A stretch of DNA of 64,000 nt from Bacteroidota bacterium (GTDB taxonomy: Bacteria > Bacteroidota > Ignavibacteria > Kryptoniales > JAKASW01). The stretch's first letter is position 1; each line of letters begins with the position of its first letter. The notes beneath the pieces were generated by a model, which did no database searches, was not told the origin of the DNA, and saw only the letters and a list, made by a program, of their open reading frames with translations. Positions 28,772-37,380 of the stretch are shown here, one piece after another. The stretch lies in contig JAKAGT010000002.1 of assembly GCA_021825585.1 (NCBI GenBank), forward strand, positions 1 through 64,000. The letters run 5' to 3'. A program made the translations under genes and the position numbers.

Positions 28772-29914
28772 CTAAGCAAAGCCTTCTATGGCATGGTAAA
28801 GGGCATCGCGTTCGATCGGAACGCGGCCGGCATCTTTGATAAGTTTGACAAGTTGACGTTTTGTAAGCGCATTCTCCGTGGAGGCGCCAGCCATATGGAA
28901 AACCCGCTCATCACGAACGGTACCGTCGAGATCGTCGGCGCCAAATGACAGGCTGATCTGTGCCACTTTCGGCCCCATCGATATCCAATACGCCTTGATG
29001 TGCGGGAAATTGTCGAGCATCAGTCTGCCTACTGCGATGCTCTTCAGGTTATCGATTCCTGTCGCCCACTGCGTCGAGTCCTCGACGTGCGGGTGATAGG
29101 CGAGCGGGATAAAAGCAAAGAAGCCCTTCGTCTCATCCTGAACTTCCCGGAGCCGGATGAGATGATCGACTCGCTCCTCGACTTTTTCCATGTGGCCGTA
29201 TAACATCGTCGCATTTGAGGGTATACCGAGTCGGTGTGCGGTCTTGATTACGCTTATCCATTCTTCAGCGCCGATCTTGTCAGCAAACATTTTCTCACGG
29301 ACGCGCTGACTGAAGATTTCCGCCCCTCCGCCGGGCATCGCATCCAGACCGGCCTCCTTTAAATCAAGGAGTACTCTTTCCACGGTCAAACCGTAAAGCC
29401 TCGCGAAGAATTCGATCTCCACAGCAGTGAATGCTTTGATGTATATTCTCGGGTCGATCTTCTTTATTCCTCTAAGCAGGTCGAGATAGTAGTCGTAAGG
29501 AAGTCCGTTGTGGAGTCCTCCGACCATGTGCATCTCGGTGATATTTTCTTTATCACCCTTGACGATGTTGAATATCTGATCGAGGCTCATCAGGAAGGCG
29601 CCTTCCTGTCCTTCTTTTCGATAGAAGGAACAGAACTTACAGTCCAGCTCGCAAATGTTCGTGTAATTCAGGTAGTAATTCTTCACGAAGTAGGTGTTGG
29701 CGCCGTTGATCCTCTCGCGTACCAGGTTGGCCATGTGGCCAAGCGCAAGAATGTTGTCTGTGTTATAGAGTCTGACGCCTTCTTCGCGGGTCAGCCTTTC
29801 GCCGTTCGAAACCTTGCGGTAAATGTCCTCAAGGTCCCCCATGAGGTGCATCTCTTCCACGTAACCCGGTTCCGGCTCGTTCTTTTGTACGTGTGGTCCA
29901 ATCGGTTCAAACAA
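28772..29914 (-). CDS. mqnE: aminofutalosine synthase (radical SAM)
   Basis: 380 aa. The radical SAM cluster ligands are Cys88, Cys92 and Cys95 in NICELDCKFCSFYRKEG, and the MqnE-type segments MHMVGGLHNGLPYDYY and AFTAVEIEFFARLYG are present. MqnE joins 3-enolpyruvylbenzoate and SAM to give aminodeoxyfutalosine. The TTG start is supported by GGAG six bases upstream and lies 16 bp after rplS, so transcription probably continues from the ribosomal-protein operon. Confidence 0.93.
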   Translation of the reverse strand: MFEPIGPHVQKNEPEPGYVEEMHLMGDLEDIYRKVSNGERLTREEGVRLYNTDNILALGHMANLVRERINGANTYFVKNYYLNYTNICELDCKFCSFYRKEGQEGAFLMSLDQIFNIVKGDKENITEMHMVGGLHNGLPYDYYLDLLRGIKKIDPRIYIKAFTAVEIEFFARLYGLTVERVLLDLKEAGLDAMPGGGAEIFSQRVREKMFADKIGAEEWISVIKTAHRLGIPSNATMLYGHMEKVEERVDHLIRLREVQDETKGFFAFIPLAYHPHVEDSTQWATGIDNLKSIAVGRLMLDNFPHIKAYWISMGPKVAQISLSFGADDLDGTVRDERVFHMAGASTENALTKRQLVKLIKDAGRVPIERDALYHAIEGFA

Positions 29915-29930
29915 CTGTCGCTCCAGAAAA

Positions 29931-30269
29931 TTATGTAGTCTTCTGACGTACCGCCTTGCTTGCGAGATTCCTCAGGTAGTAAAGCTTTGCGCGCCGCACT
30001 CTTCCGCCGCGCAAGACTTCGATCTTGGCAATGCGGGGTGAATGAATCGGGAAAATCCTCTCGACGCCCACTCCGTTGGAAATCTTGCGGACCGTAAAAG
30101 TCTCTTTCAATCCGCCTCCGCGACGACTGATTACAATTCCTTCAAAATCCTGGATGCGTTCCTTGTCGCCTTCGATGACTCTGAAATGTACTCTCACCGT
30201 ATCGCCGGCCCTGAACTGGGGCAAATCGGTTTTCAGATGAGCTGCTTCAACCAAAGATATTTTATCCAT
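29931..30269 (-). CDS. rplS: 50S ribosomal protein L19
   Basis: 112 aa from the ATG at 30269 ([12 protein letters not shown]), which has GGAG seven bases upstream and overlaps the 3' end of trmD by 8 bp. Conserved L19 features include [22 protein letters not shown] and [22 protein letters not shown]-like segments. L19 sits at the 30S-50S interface. It ends the standard rpsP-rimM-trmD-rplS order. Confidence 0.97.
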   Translation of the reverse strand: MDKISLVEAAHLKTDLPQFRAGDTVRVHFRVIEGDKERIQDFEGIVISRRGGGLKETFTVRKISNGVGVERIFPIHSPRIAKIEVLRGGRVRRAKLYYLRNLASKAVRQKTT

Positions 30270-30987
30270 TGTTATTCTCCGTTTTCTCAAACTTTGACAA
30301 ATATTTTTCCAGCAAATCAGGTCTGCGCTCGGTAGTCCTCGACAAACTCATCTCCTCACGCCACTTTCTGACCTCCTCGTGGTCGCCGCCCAGCAGCACT
30401 TCAGGGACTTTCATGCCCTTGTACTCTGCCGGCCTGGTGTACTGCGGCGAGTCGAGCAGCCCGGTCTGAAACGAATCGCTCAACGCGCTCTCGCTGTCCC
30501 CGAGCGCGCCCGGCAGTAGCCTTACGATTGCATCTGTCACCACAAGCGCCGCGATCTCTCCGCCTGTCAGCACATAATCGCCGACGGAGATCTCTTTGGT
30601 GATCAATCGCTCTCTTACCCGTTCGTCTACGCCTTTGTAGTGACCGCAGACCACAATGAGGTTTTGTTTCATTGACAAATCGTTTGCCGCCGCCTGGTTG
30701 AAAGTATTGCCGTCGGCAGTAAGGAGTATAACTTCATCGTAAGCCCGCTCGGCAATCAGTCCTTCGACGCATTCGAAGACGGGTTCCGGCTTAAGAACCA
30801 TGCCGGCTCCACCGCCATACGGCGAATCGTCCACTGTTTTGTGCTTATCGTGCGCGTTATCGCGCAAATCGTGAACTTTAATCTCGACGACATTCCGTTC
30901 CTGTGCCTTCTTCAGCATGCTCTCGCTAAGCGGGCCCTGGAACATCTTGGGAAACGCGGTTATGATGTCGATCCTCATGCGTGCCAT
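30262..30987 (-). CDS. trmD: tRNA (guanine37-N1)-methyltransferase
   Basis: 241 aa, normal TrmD length. Key segments: [31 protein letters not shown] and the trefoil-knot region [20 protein letters not shown]. It methylates G37 of tRNAs to prevent frameshifting. Its ATG directly abuts the rimM stop (TAAATG) and its 3' end overlaps rplS. Confidence 0.97.
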   Translation of the reverse strand: MARMRIDIITAFPKMFQGPLSESMLKKAQERNVVEIKVHDLRDNAHDKHKTVDDSPYGGGAGMVLKPEPVFECVEGLIAERAYDEVILLTADGNTFNQAAANDLSMKQNLIVVCGHYKGVDERVRERLITKEISVGDYVLTGGEIAALVVTDAIVRLLPGALGDSESALSDSFQTGLLDSPQYTRPAEYKGMKVPEVLLGGDHEEVRKWREEMSLSRTTERRPDLLEKYLSKFEKTENNNG

Positions 30988-31500
30988 TTAGATGAGCCCC
31001 TCGATCAACTCGACCCTTATTTTCTTCGCATCAAGGTCCACATCTTTGACAAACGCACTGACAAACGGGATCTGGAATTCCCTGCCGTTATCCGACCTGA
31101 TGACAAGGATACTCTGAGTGAAATTTGACAACAGATCTTCCACCACGCCGACCTCGCTGCCTTCCGAATCAGTCACATGCATCCCGATCAGGGAATCGAC
31201 AAAATAGCTGCCGGGCTCCGGCACCCCCCTTTGAGAATCATGCACCATCACTTCACCGCCAACCAGGGAGGCAGCACTGTCGAAAGAATCTATTCCCTTC
31301 AATTTCAATACGACATAATCGTTTACCGGTTCAGCCTTCTCCACTTTGTAACCTTCGACACCGGCAGATTGTTTGAACTTTATCAAAACTTCGCTTAACT
31401 CCGAGAAGCGGCCCGGGATATCGCTCATAGGCTGGACCTTTAAGTCTCCTTTGATTCCCCGCACTTTCTTCACCGTTCCAATCAAAACCAGGTCGTCCAT
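30988..31500 (-). CDS. rimM: 16S rRNA processing protein RimM
   Basis: 170 aa: N-terminal barrel with KVRGIKGDLKVQPMSD and C-terminal PRC-barrel (DSLIGMHVTDSEGSEVG, ending IPFVSAFVKDVDLDAKKIRVE). It assists late 30S assembly near helix 31/S19. It lies in the conserved context KH protein - rimM - trmD. Confidence 0.95.
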   Translation of the reverse strand: MDDLVLIGTVKKVRGIKGDLKVQPMSDIPGRFSELSEVLIKFKQSAGVEGYKVEKAEPVNDYVVLKLKGIDSFDSAASLVGGEVMVHDSQRGVPEPGSYFVDSLIGMHVTDSEGSEVGVVEDLLSNFTQSILVIRSDNGREFQIPFVSAFVKDVDLDAKKIRVELIEGLI

Positions 31501-31623
31501 TATATTTTTCCGAAAAACAAATCCACAGAATTCTTGAAATTAATTGACAGGGCGCTCAAACCCATCGAAGCCGTGAGAAGAAAGCAGTCCAGGAAATCGC
31601 TTCTCGAACTTGATTGCGCTGTA

Positions 31624-31860
31624 TTACTTGTCGATTATTTCTAAAATCGCTCGCTTGCCTTCGCGTGCAGCGATCGCACTCAAAAGAGTCCGAACGGCGT
31701 TCGCAGTTCGCCCTTTTCGTCCTATTACTTTTCCAACATCCTCAGGATCAACCTTCAACTGAAAGACGACCTTATTGGCCTCTTTCTCTTCTTCAGTTAA
31801 CTGAACGCTATCAGGTTTGTCCACCAGTCTCCTAATCACATATTCCACGAAGTCATACAT
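31624..31860 (-). CDS. khpA: KH-domain RNA-binding protein
   Basis: 78 aa, a single KH domain with the GxxG loop in VIGRKGRTANAVRTLL. GGAGG lies six bases before the ATG. KhpA proteins between rpsP and rimM are widely conserved and bind RNA, affecting ribosome or cell-envelope regulation. Confidence 0.93.
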   Translation of the reverse strand: MYDFVEYVIRRLVDKPDSVQLTEEEKEANKVVFQLKVDPEDVGKVIGRKGRTANAVRTLLSAIAAREGKRAILEIIDK

Positions 31861-32110
31861 TGCGGACCTCCTTTTTCACCTGAGCCTGATAACCACGACT
31901 GCGTGCCGGAACTCTCCTTAGTTCAATTTCGGTGTGCCGATATCCATCCTTGACCTATTTCGGCATACAAGCCACGGCTGCTGCTTATTTCATTAACCTC
32001 CCAAGAACAACGGGAGCTGAATAGCCGCAACTTAAATCCGATCGGTCGGTCGACACCAGGCCGGATCGGAGAGAGTTAAGCGACTAAACTCATGACACAT
32101 TCAAACTTGT

Positions 32111-32557
32111 CTATGCAGCAGGCTGACCAGCCTGAGGAGCGCCGGGTTCCGCGGGAGCAGTTGTCTCGGCTGCCTTCTTAGCCTTGCTCGCAGCCTTTCG
32201 CCTCTGTTTGCGCTCCGCCTCGCGGGCAAGCTTTGCAGGCTGGCCGGCTTCCCATTCCGTCAACTTCTGCGCAACAGCAGCTTCATCCAAACCCTTCTTA
32301 ATCAGATACCATTTGTACCACAAACCTGATTTACGCATCAAACCGCGGACAGTGTCTGTCGGCAATGCTCCGCGCTTCAGCCACTTAAACGCCTTCTCTT
32401 CGTTAAACTTTATTTCCGCAGGATCTCTAAGCGGGTTGTAACTTCCGACTGATTCAATGAAGCGTCCATCGCGTGGCGAACGCGAGTCTGCCGCAACGAC
32501 CTTGTAAGCCGGTTGGTTCTTTCGTCCCGTCCTTCTAAGCCTTAATCTTACCGCCAA
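32111..32557 (-). CDS. rpsP: 30S ribosomal protein S16
   Basis: 148 aa; starts [21 protein letters not shown] from a TTG codon with GGAGG five bases upstream. The core (about 85 residues) is standard S16. A C-terminal extension of about 60 residues, rich in Lys/Arg and then Ala/Pro ([13 protein letters not shown], ending [10 protein letters not shown]), resembles tails seen on S16 in Bacteroidota-type lineages. 250 bp separate it from khpA, which is longer than usual for this operon. Confidence 0.97.
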   Translation of the reverse strand: MAVRLRLRRTGRKNQPAYKVVAADSRSPRDGRFIESVGSYNPLRDPAEIKFNEEKAFKWLKRGALPTDTVRGLMRKSGLWYKWYLIKKGLDEAAVAQKLTEWEAGQPAKLAREAERKQRRKAASKAKKAAETTAPAEPGAPQAGQPAA

Positions 32558-32720
32558 ATTTTCCTCCGAGTTTTGAAGCGGGGAATTCGCGCCCGCTTAA
32601 TTGTTTATGTTCTTCAAATGCTGACAAACCGCCGCTCGAAAATCGCACGCGGCTCTTGTTAGATCACGCGCAGGCGAGAACGTCAGCGGTTCCCGACTAC
32701 CTGTACTGTGGTGCATTGAA

Positions 32721-34028
32721 TCAGCGGACACCTAACCGCCTTTTCCCTTTCGAGAGTGTCTTGAACATCCTCTGCATTTCGGAAAACTGCTTCAAAAGCC
32801 TATTGATATCCTGCACGGTCGTGCCGCTTCCCGCCGCGATCCTCTTCCTTCTTCTGCCGTCAATGATGTGAGGCTTCTCCCTCTCCGAAATCGTCATCGA
32901 GCTGATCATTGCCTCAATCCTGGTAAGGGCCTTGTCGTCTATAGTGGCATTCCTGACCGCGCCCGATACTCCGGGTATCATTGAGAGAACGTCTTTCAGC
33001 GGCCCCATCTTCTTGATCTCTTTCAACTGATCGCGGAAGTCCTCGAGCGTAAACTCGTTTCTCCTCAGGCGTTGTTCCAGCTTCTCGGCCTTTTTCTCGT
33101 CGACCTGCTGCTGAACCTTCTCAACCAGAGTGACGACGTCTCCCATTCCGAGAATTCGCGAGGACATCCTGTCCGGATGGAACACCTCCAGCTGATCGAG
33201 CTTCTCTCCGAGGCTTACAAACTTAATCGGCTTCTGAACGACAGACCTGATTGAAAGTGCGGCTCCGCCCCTGGCATCGCCATCCAGTTTCGTCAGGACC
33301 ACGCCGCTGAAGTCGAGGCGCTTATTGAATTCCTGTGCTGTGTTTACCGCATCCTGTCCGGTCATCGAATCTACGACGAACAGGATTTGGTGCGGACTTA
33401 CGGCAGATCTTACTTCTTCTGCCTCCCGCATCATCTCTTCGTCCACGTGGAGCCGGCCTGCCGTGTCGATGATCGCGATGTCACGCGCGTTCTTCCTTGC
33501 AAAGTCGATGGACCTGCTCGCGATTTCTACAGCCGGTTTACCTCGCTCCGCATAGACAGGAATGTCGATCTGCCGGCCCAGAGTTTCCAACTGGTCTATA
33601 GCTGCCGGCCTGTGGACGTCGCATGCAACCAGCAACGGGTAATGACCTTTGGACTTGAAGTGGTTTGCAAGTTTGGCGGCAAACGTAGTCTTGCCGGATC
33701 CTTGTAGTCCGGCTATCATTATCACGTTAGGGATGGCCTGGGTAAGTTCAAGCTCGCTCGTCTTGCTGCCGAGGAGTTCCTGCAGCTCATCGTATACTAT
33801 TTTTACGAAGACCTGTCCCGGATTGAGGCTCTTCGCGACGTCTTTGCCGACAGCCTTCTTCCGGATTTCCTCCGTGAACTGGCGTGCGACTTTGTAATTG
33901 ACGTCGCCCTCGAGCAGGGCACGGCGCACCTCTCCTACTGCGTCTGAAATATTTTCGTCAGTAATTCGCGCCTGGCCGCTCAGCCGGTGGAATATACCTT
34001 CGAATTTTTCCGAAATTTGTTCAAACAT
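32721..34028 (-). CDS. ffh: signal recognition particle protein Ffh
   Basis: 435 aa with the N domain, a GTPase G domain (G1 GLQGSGKTT 107-115, DTAGRL, TKLDGDARGGAAL) and the M domain with GMGDVVTLVEK and the RNA-binding segment RRKRIAAGSGT. It binds signal sequences co-translationally together with 4.5S RNA. First gene of the ffh-rpsP-khpA-rimM-trmD-rplS-mqnE-mqnA run; a MITE-like element lies 74 bp before its start. Confidence 0.97.
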   Translation of the reverse strand: MFEQISEKFEGIFHRLSGQARITDENISDAVGEVRRALLEGDVNYKVARQFTEEIRKKAVGKDVAKSLNPGQVFVKIVYDELQELLGSKTSELELTQAIPNVIMIAGLQGSGKTTFAAKLANHFKSKGHYPLLVACDVHRPAAIDQLETLGRQIDIPVYAERGKPAVEIASRSIDFARKNARDIAIIDTAGRLHVDEEMMREAEEVRSAVSPHQILFVVDSMTGQDAVNTAQEFNKRLDFSGVVLTKLDGDARGGAALSIRSVVQKPIKFVSLGEKLDQLEVFHPDRMSSRILGMGDVVTLVEKVQQQVDEKKAEKLEQRLRRNEFTLEDFRDQLKEIKKMGPLKDVLSMIPGVSGAVRNATIDDKALTRIEAMISSMTISEREKPHIIDGRRRKRIAAGSGTTVQDINRLLKQFSEMQRMFKTLSKGKRRLGVR

Positions 34029-34101
34029 TCGACAAAATCGCTAAAATTTTCCTGAAAATTTACGCAAAAAGGGAGACTGTTGCAAATTGTGGGTTACCGC
34101 T

Positions 34102-34220
34102 GGGTGTGCGACAAATTTGTAAAAAGCAATAGATTAACCACATAGGCACATTAGAAAACATAGATTTATTCGTTAATGTGCCCTATGTGCCTATGTGTTT
34201 TATATTTTTGTCGCAGACCC
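34102..34220. mobile_element. MITE-like palindromic element with 9-bp target duplication
   Basis: A 119-bp non-coding element whose ends are inverted repeats (5' GGGTGTGCGACAAA against the complement of the 3' end GGGTCTGCGACAAA, 13 of 14 matching). It is flanked immediately on both sides by the perfect 9-bp direct repeat GTTACCGCT (34093-34101 and 34221-34229). The interior arms contain degenerate ACATAGGC-type tandem units that are also inverted, so the whole element folds into a long hairpin. It carries no ORF. These are the traits of a non-autonomous element mobilised by a transposase encoded elsewhere. It sits between the ffh promoter region and the pckA terminator. Confidence 0.75.
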
Positions 34221-34254
34221 GTTACCGCTTTAAGGACGAGCGGTTATCGACACT

Positions 34255-34292
34255 TGGAAAAAAGGCAGGGCGGCCGGAGAAGGCCGCCCCTG
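34255..34292 (-). terminator. rho-independent terminator of pckA
   Basis: On the minus strand, right after the pckA stop: a 10-bp GC-rich stem (CAGGGGCGGCC against GGCCGCCCTG, one bulged base) with loop TTCTCC, followed by CCTTTTTT. A textbook intrinsic terminator. Confidence 0.9.
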
Positions 34293-34295
34293 TGA

Positions 34296-35936
34296 TTAGA
34301 TCTTAGGACCTGCTTTTGCAACTTCCGGTGGACAACCTGCTTCGAATTTCTTGAAATTCTCCACGAAGCGCTGGGCAAGCTGCTTGTACTTGGTCATGTA
34401 CTCCTCCTTGCTCGGCCATGAAGTAGACGGGTCGAGGATGTTCGAAGGAACTCCGTTGCAACTTGCCGGCACCTGAAACCCAAAAATCGGATCGGTGACA
34501 AAGTTGACGTTCGCAAGTTCACCGTTCAGAGCTGCGTTCAGGAGTGCGCGTGTGTAACCGATACTAATTCTCTTGCCGACGCCGTAGGCGCCGCCAATCC
34601 AGCCCGTGTTGACCAGCCAGCAATCTACGTTATGGTTTATGATCTTCCGCTTTAATATGTCGGCGTAGAAATATGGATGGTGTACCATGAAAGGCGCGCC
34701 GAAGCACGTACTGAACGTCAGTTCCGGTTCTTTCCCGAGGCCGACCTCAGTCCCGGCGATCTTGGAAGTGTAGCCCGAAATGAACTGATAGATTGCCTGA
34801 TCGGGGCTCAGCTTTGCGATGGGCGGCATGACTCCCGACGCATCGCAGGTGAGAAGTATGATATTCTTCGGATGTCCGCCCTTCTTCTCGGGCACCGCGT
34901 TTTTAATGTAGTCAAGGGGGTAGGATGCCCTGGTGTTCTCGGTTACCGATTCGTCGTCGAGATCGATCATCCTTGTGACAGGATCGAACACGACATTCTC
35001 GAGTATTGTGCCGAACATCTTCGTCGTCGCGTGGATCTCCGGCTCGGCGGACTCGGAAAGCCGAATGACTTTTGCATAACACCCGCCTTCGTAGTTGAAG
35101 ACTCCCTCATCGCTCCATCCGTGTTCGTCGTCGCCGATCAGGCTGCGCTTCGGGTCGGCGGAGAGGGTCGTCTTCCCCGTTCCGGACAGGCCGAAGAAAA
35201 TTGCGCTCTTCCCGTCCTTGCCGATGTTCGCAGAGCTATGCATAGACATGACACCCTGGAGCGGCATCAGATAATTCATGATCGTAAAGACCGATTTCTT
35301 TATCTCCCCCGCATAGGCGGTATTGCCGATGATGCAAACGCGGCGGGCGAAGTTCAGGATTATGAACGTCTCCGACCCGGTACCGTCGATCTGTGGGATC
35401 GCCTTGAAGGATGGGACCGCCACTATTGTGAAGTCCGGGACATGTCTTCTGTAATCCTCGTTTGTCTTCGGGAGTATGAACATGTTTCTGGCGAAAAGAG
35501 CGTGCCACGCCTTTTCGGATATGATTCGCACCGGCATCTGGTATTCGGCATCCGCGCCGACAAAACAATCCTGGACAAAAAGATCCCGCCCCTGAAGATA
35601 TCCGAGAAGCCGGTTGTAAAGTCCGTCGAATTTCTCCGGACTGAACGGCTTGTTGTACTGCCCCCACCAAATGTGTTCTTCGGTAGACGGCTCTTTTACG
35701 ATGTATTTGTCGCTGGCCGAACGGGCGGTGTGCTTGCCTGTGAAGGCGACGACGGGGCCCAGGCGGGTAATCCTCGCTTCTCCGCGGAAAGCTATCTCTT
35801 CGTACAACGATTCGGTAGGAAGATTCCAGAATGACATTCTCAGGCTTGAGATGCCATGGTTATCCAACCCGTAGTCGCTCTTGAGCGATTTGGCTTCGTT
35901 CTCCGTGGGTGTTTTTATATTCAGAAGATTGTTCAT
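34296..35936 (-). CDS. pckA: ATP-dependent phosphoenolpyruvate carboxykinase
   Basis: 546 aa from the ATG at 35936, which has GAGG eight bases upstream and overlaps the aminotransferase stop (ATGA); a longer in-frame ORF to 36005 lies inside that gene and is not needed. The kinase P-loop is GLSGTGKTT (249-257), followed by GDDEHGWSDEG with the metal-binding acids, plus the upstream VQDCFVGAD. The enzyme interconverts oxaloacetate and PEP with ATP. Coupling to an aspartate aminotransferase fits an oxaloacetate/aspartate node. Confidence 0.96.
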   Translation of the reverse strand: MNNLLNIKTPTENEAKSLKSDYGLDNHGISSLRMSFWNLPTESLYEEIAFRGEARITRLGPVVAFTGKHTARSASDKYIVKEPSTEEHIWWGQYNKPFSPEKFDGLYNRLLGYLQGRDLFVQDCFVGADAEYQMPVRIISEKAWHALFARNMFILPKTNEDYRRHVPDFTIVAVPSFKAIPQIDGTGSETFIILNFARRVCIIGNTAYAGEIKKSVFTIMNYLMPLQGVMSMHSSANIGKDGKSAIFFGLSGTGKTTLSADPKRSLIGDDEHGWSDEGVFNYEGGCYAKVIRLSESAEPEIHATTKMFGTILENVVFDPVTRMIDLDDESVTENTRASYPLDYIKNAVPEKKGGHPKNIILLTCDASGVMPPIAKLSPDQAIYQFISGYTSKIAGTEVGLGKEPELTFSTCFGAPFMVHHPYFYADILKRKIINHNVDCWLVNTGWIGGAYGVGKRISIGYTRALLNAALNGELANVNFVTDPIFGFQVPASCNGVPSNILDPSTSWPSKEEYMTKYKQLAQRFVENFKKFEAGCPPEVAKAGPKI

Positions 35937-37150
35937 AACCAATCCCTCACAAGTTTTCTTTCGCCAATGTAAATTTCCTTTGGCGAGGTTGGATCCAACG
36001 CCCATTTTATCCGGTCGATCCCTTCTGTAATGTCCTTGATGGAGCCGGCATAACTCAGCCTGAGATGACCTTCCATACCGAATTCTTTTCCTGGTACTGC
36101 CACAACAAGCGCCTTCTTGAGAAGCATATTAGACAACGTGACTGAATCCTTGGAATAAGCACTAAAATCCGGCAGGCAGTAGTACGTGCCGTCCGGCTTG
36201 GTAATCTTAACGCCATTGAAAGATTGCAGTTCCTGAGTCATGACGTTTCTGTTATTCTCGAGTGTGATGCGAAGGCTTTCAACGGCCGACTGGAGGCCGG
36301 TCAGCGCACCCTCGGCTGCCGCCTGCAGAAGAACAGCCGTGCACGACGTGATCTGGCTTTGCACGTTGGTCATTATCTGGACGAGCTTTCGGTTGGCAAC
36401 TGCCCAGCCTATACGGAAGCCGGTCATCCCATACAGCTTTGAAACACCGTTGACGATGATAACATGAGTCGACTCGATATCCTTCGTGGTATGTTTGTAT
36501 GCGTTCGGTACCTTCTTGCCGTCGAAGACCAGTTTGTGGTAAATGTCATCCATGATGACGTAGATGTCTTTTTTCTCGCAGTAGTCCACCAATTCGGCGA
36601 TAAACTCCTCAGAGTACACAACTCCTGAAGGATTATTGGGGCTGTTCACTATAATGGCGCGGGTATATGAACTGAGGGCTTTCCTGACGTCCTCCATCCG
36701 CGGATAGAAACTACCATCATCGGGAGTCACTATTACCGGTACGCCGTAAACCATTCTGACCATTTCGGGATAGCTGACCCAATAAGGGGCCAGGATGATG
36801 ACCTCATCCTGAGGATTGAGAATCGAATACAGGATATTGTACACCGATTGCTTCGCACCGGCTGACACGATGACGTTCTCCGGGGCAATGATCCGGTCGT
36901 AGTTCTCTTCAGTGTACCTTATGATTGCCTTCTTGAGCGACGGTATGCCGTCTGTCGGAGTGTACTTGATATCCGCAGTGTTCAGTTTCGCTGCGGCACT
37001 CAGTATTGCAGAAATGGGAGCTTTGTTTTTTGGCTCACCCGCTCCGAGGTGAATGACCGCTTCGCCTTTTTCTCGCAGCAGTCTTGCTTCTTCATTTAAT
37101 TTAAGTGTAGGCGACTCAGCGATTGACTTTGCAAGCTGACTGACACTCAT
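35933..37150 (-). CDS. aspartate/aromatic-type PLP-dependent aminotransferase
   Basis: 405 aa, class I fold. PLP lysine in NGVSKLYGMTGFRIGW, with NSPNNPSGVVYS and the DDIYHKLVFDG segment (Asp that contacts the pyridine N). Most similar in layout to bacterial aspartate aminotransferases of the Thermus type. It makes oxaloacetate from aspartate, feeding the coupled pckA product. Confidence 0.93.
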   Translation of the reverse strand: MSVSQLAKSIAESPTLKLNEEARLLREKGEAVIHLGAGEPKNKAPISAILSAAAKLNTADIKYTPTDGIPSLKKAIIRYTEENYDRIIAPENVIVSAGAKQSVYNILYSILNPQDEVIILAPYWVSYPEMVRMVYGVPVIVTPDDGSFYPRMEDVRKALSSYTRAIIVNSPNNPSGVVYSEEFIAELVDYCEKKDIYVIMDDIYHKLVFDGKKVPNAYKHTTKDIESTHVIIVNGVSKLYGMTGFRIGWAVANRKLVQIMTNVQSQITSCTAVLLQAAAEGALTGLQSAVESLRITLENNRNVMTQELQSFNGVKITKPDGTYYCLPDFSAYSKDSVTLSNMLLKKALVVAVPGKEFGMEGHLRLSYAGSIKDITEGIDRIKWALDPTSPKEIYIGERKLVRDWL

Positions 37151-37380
37151 TTTCTTATGTGTTCTCCTTTTGAAATTCCGATAAACAGGAAACTAAGAAC
37201 CGGAATCAACGAGTCAATAATTTTCTATCTGGAAACAGCCCTGCGACACGTGAGCGTCGATGCTCACAAACCTGATTATGCTTCGTCTATCAATTCAGGA
37301 TAAAGCCGATTTTGCGCGTTCGGTGCACTCTTGACGGCAACCAGGACCTATCCATAGAGACAACTCGCAATCGAAATCGC

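Noticed and set aside
34677-35834. Long open frame (385 codons) on the plus strand opposite pckA
   Set aside because: It is antisense to a fully recognisable PEP carboxykinase, has no family resemblance and is explained by the codon bias of the true gene.
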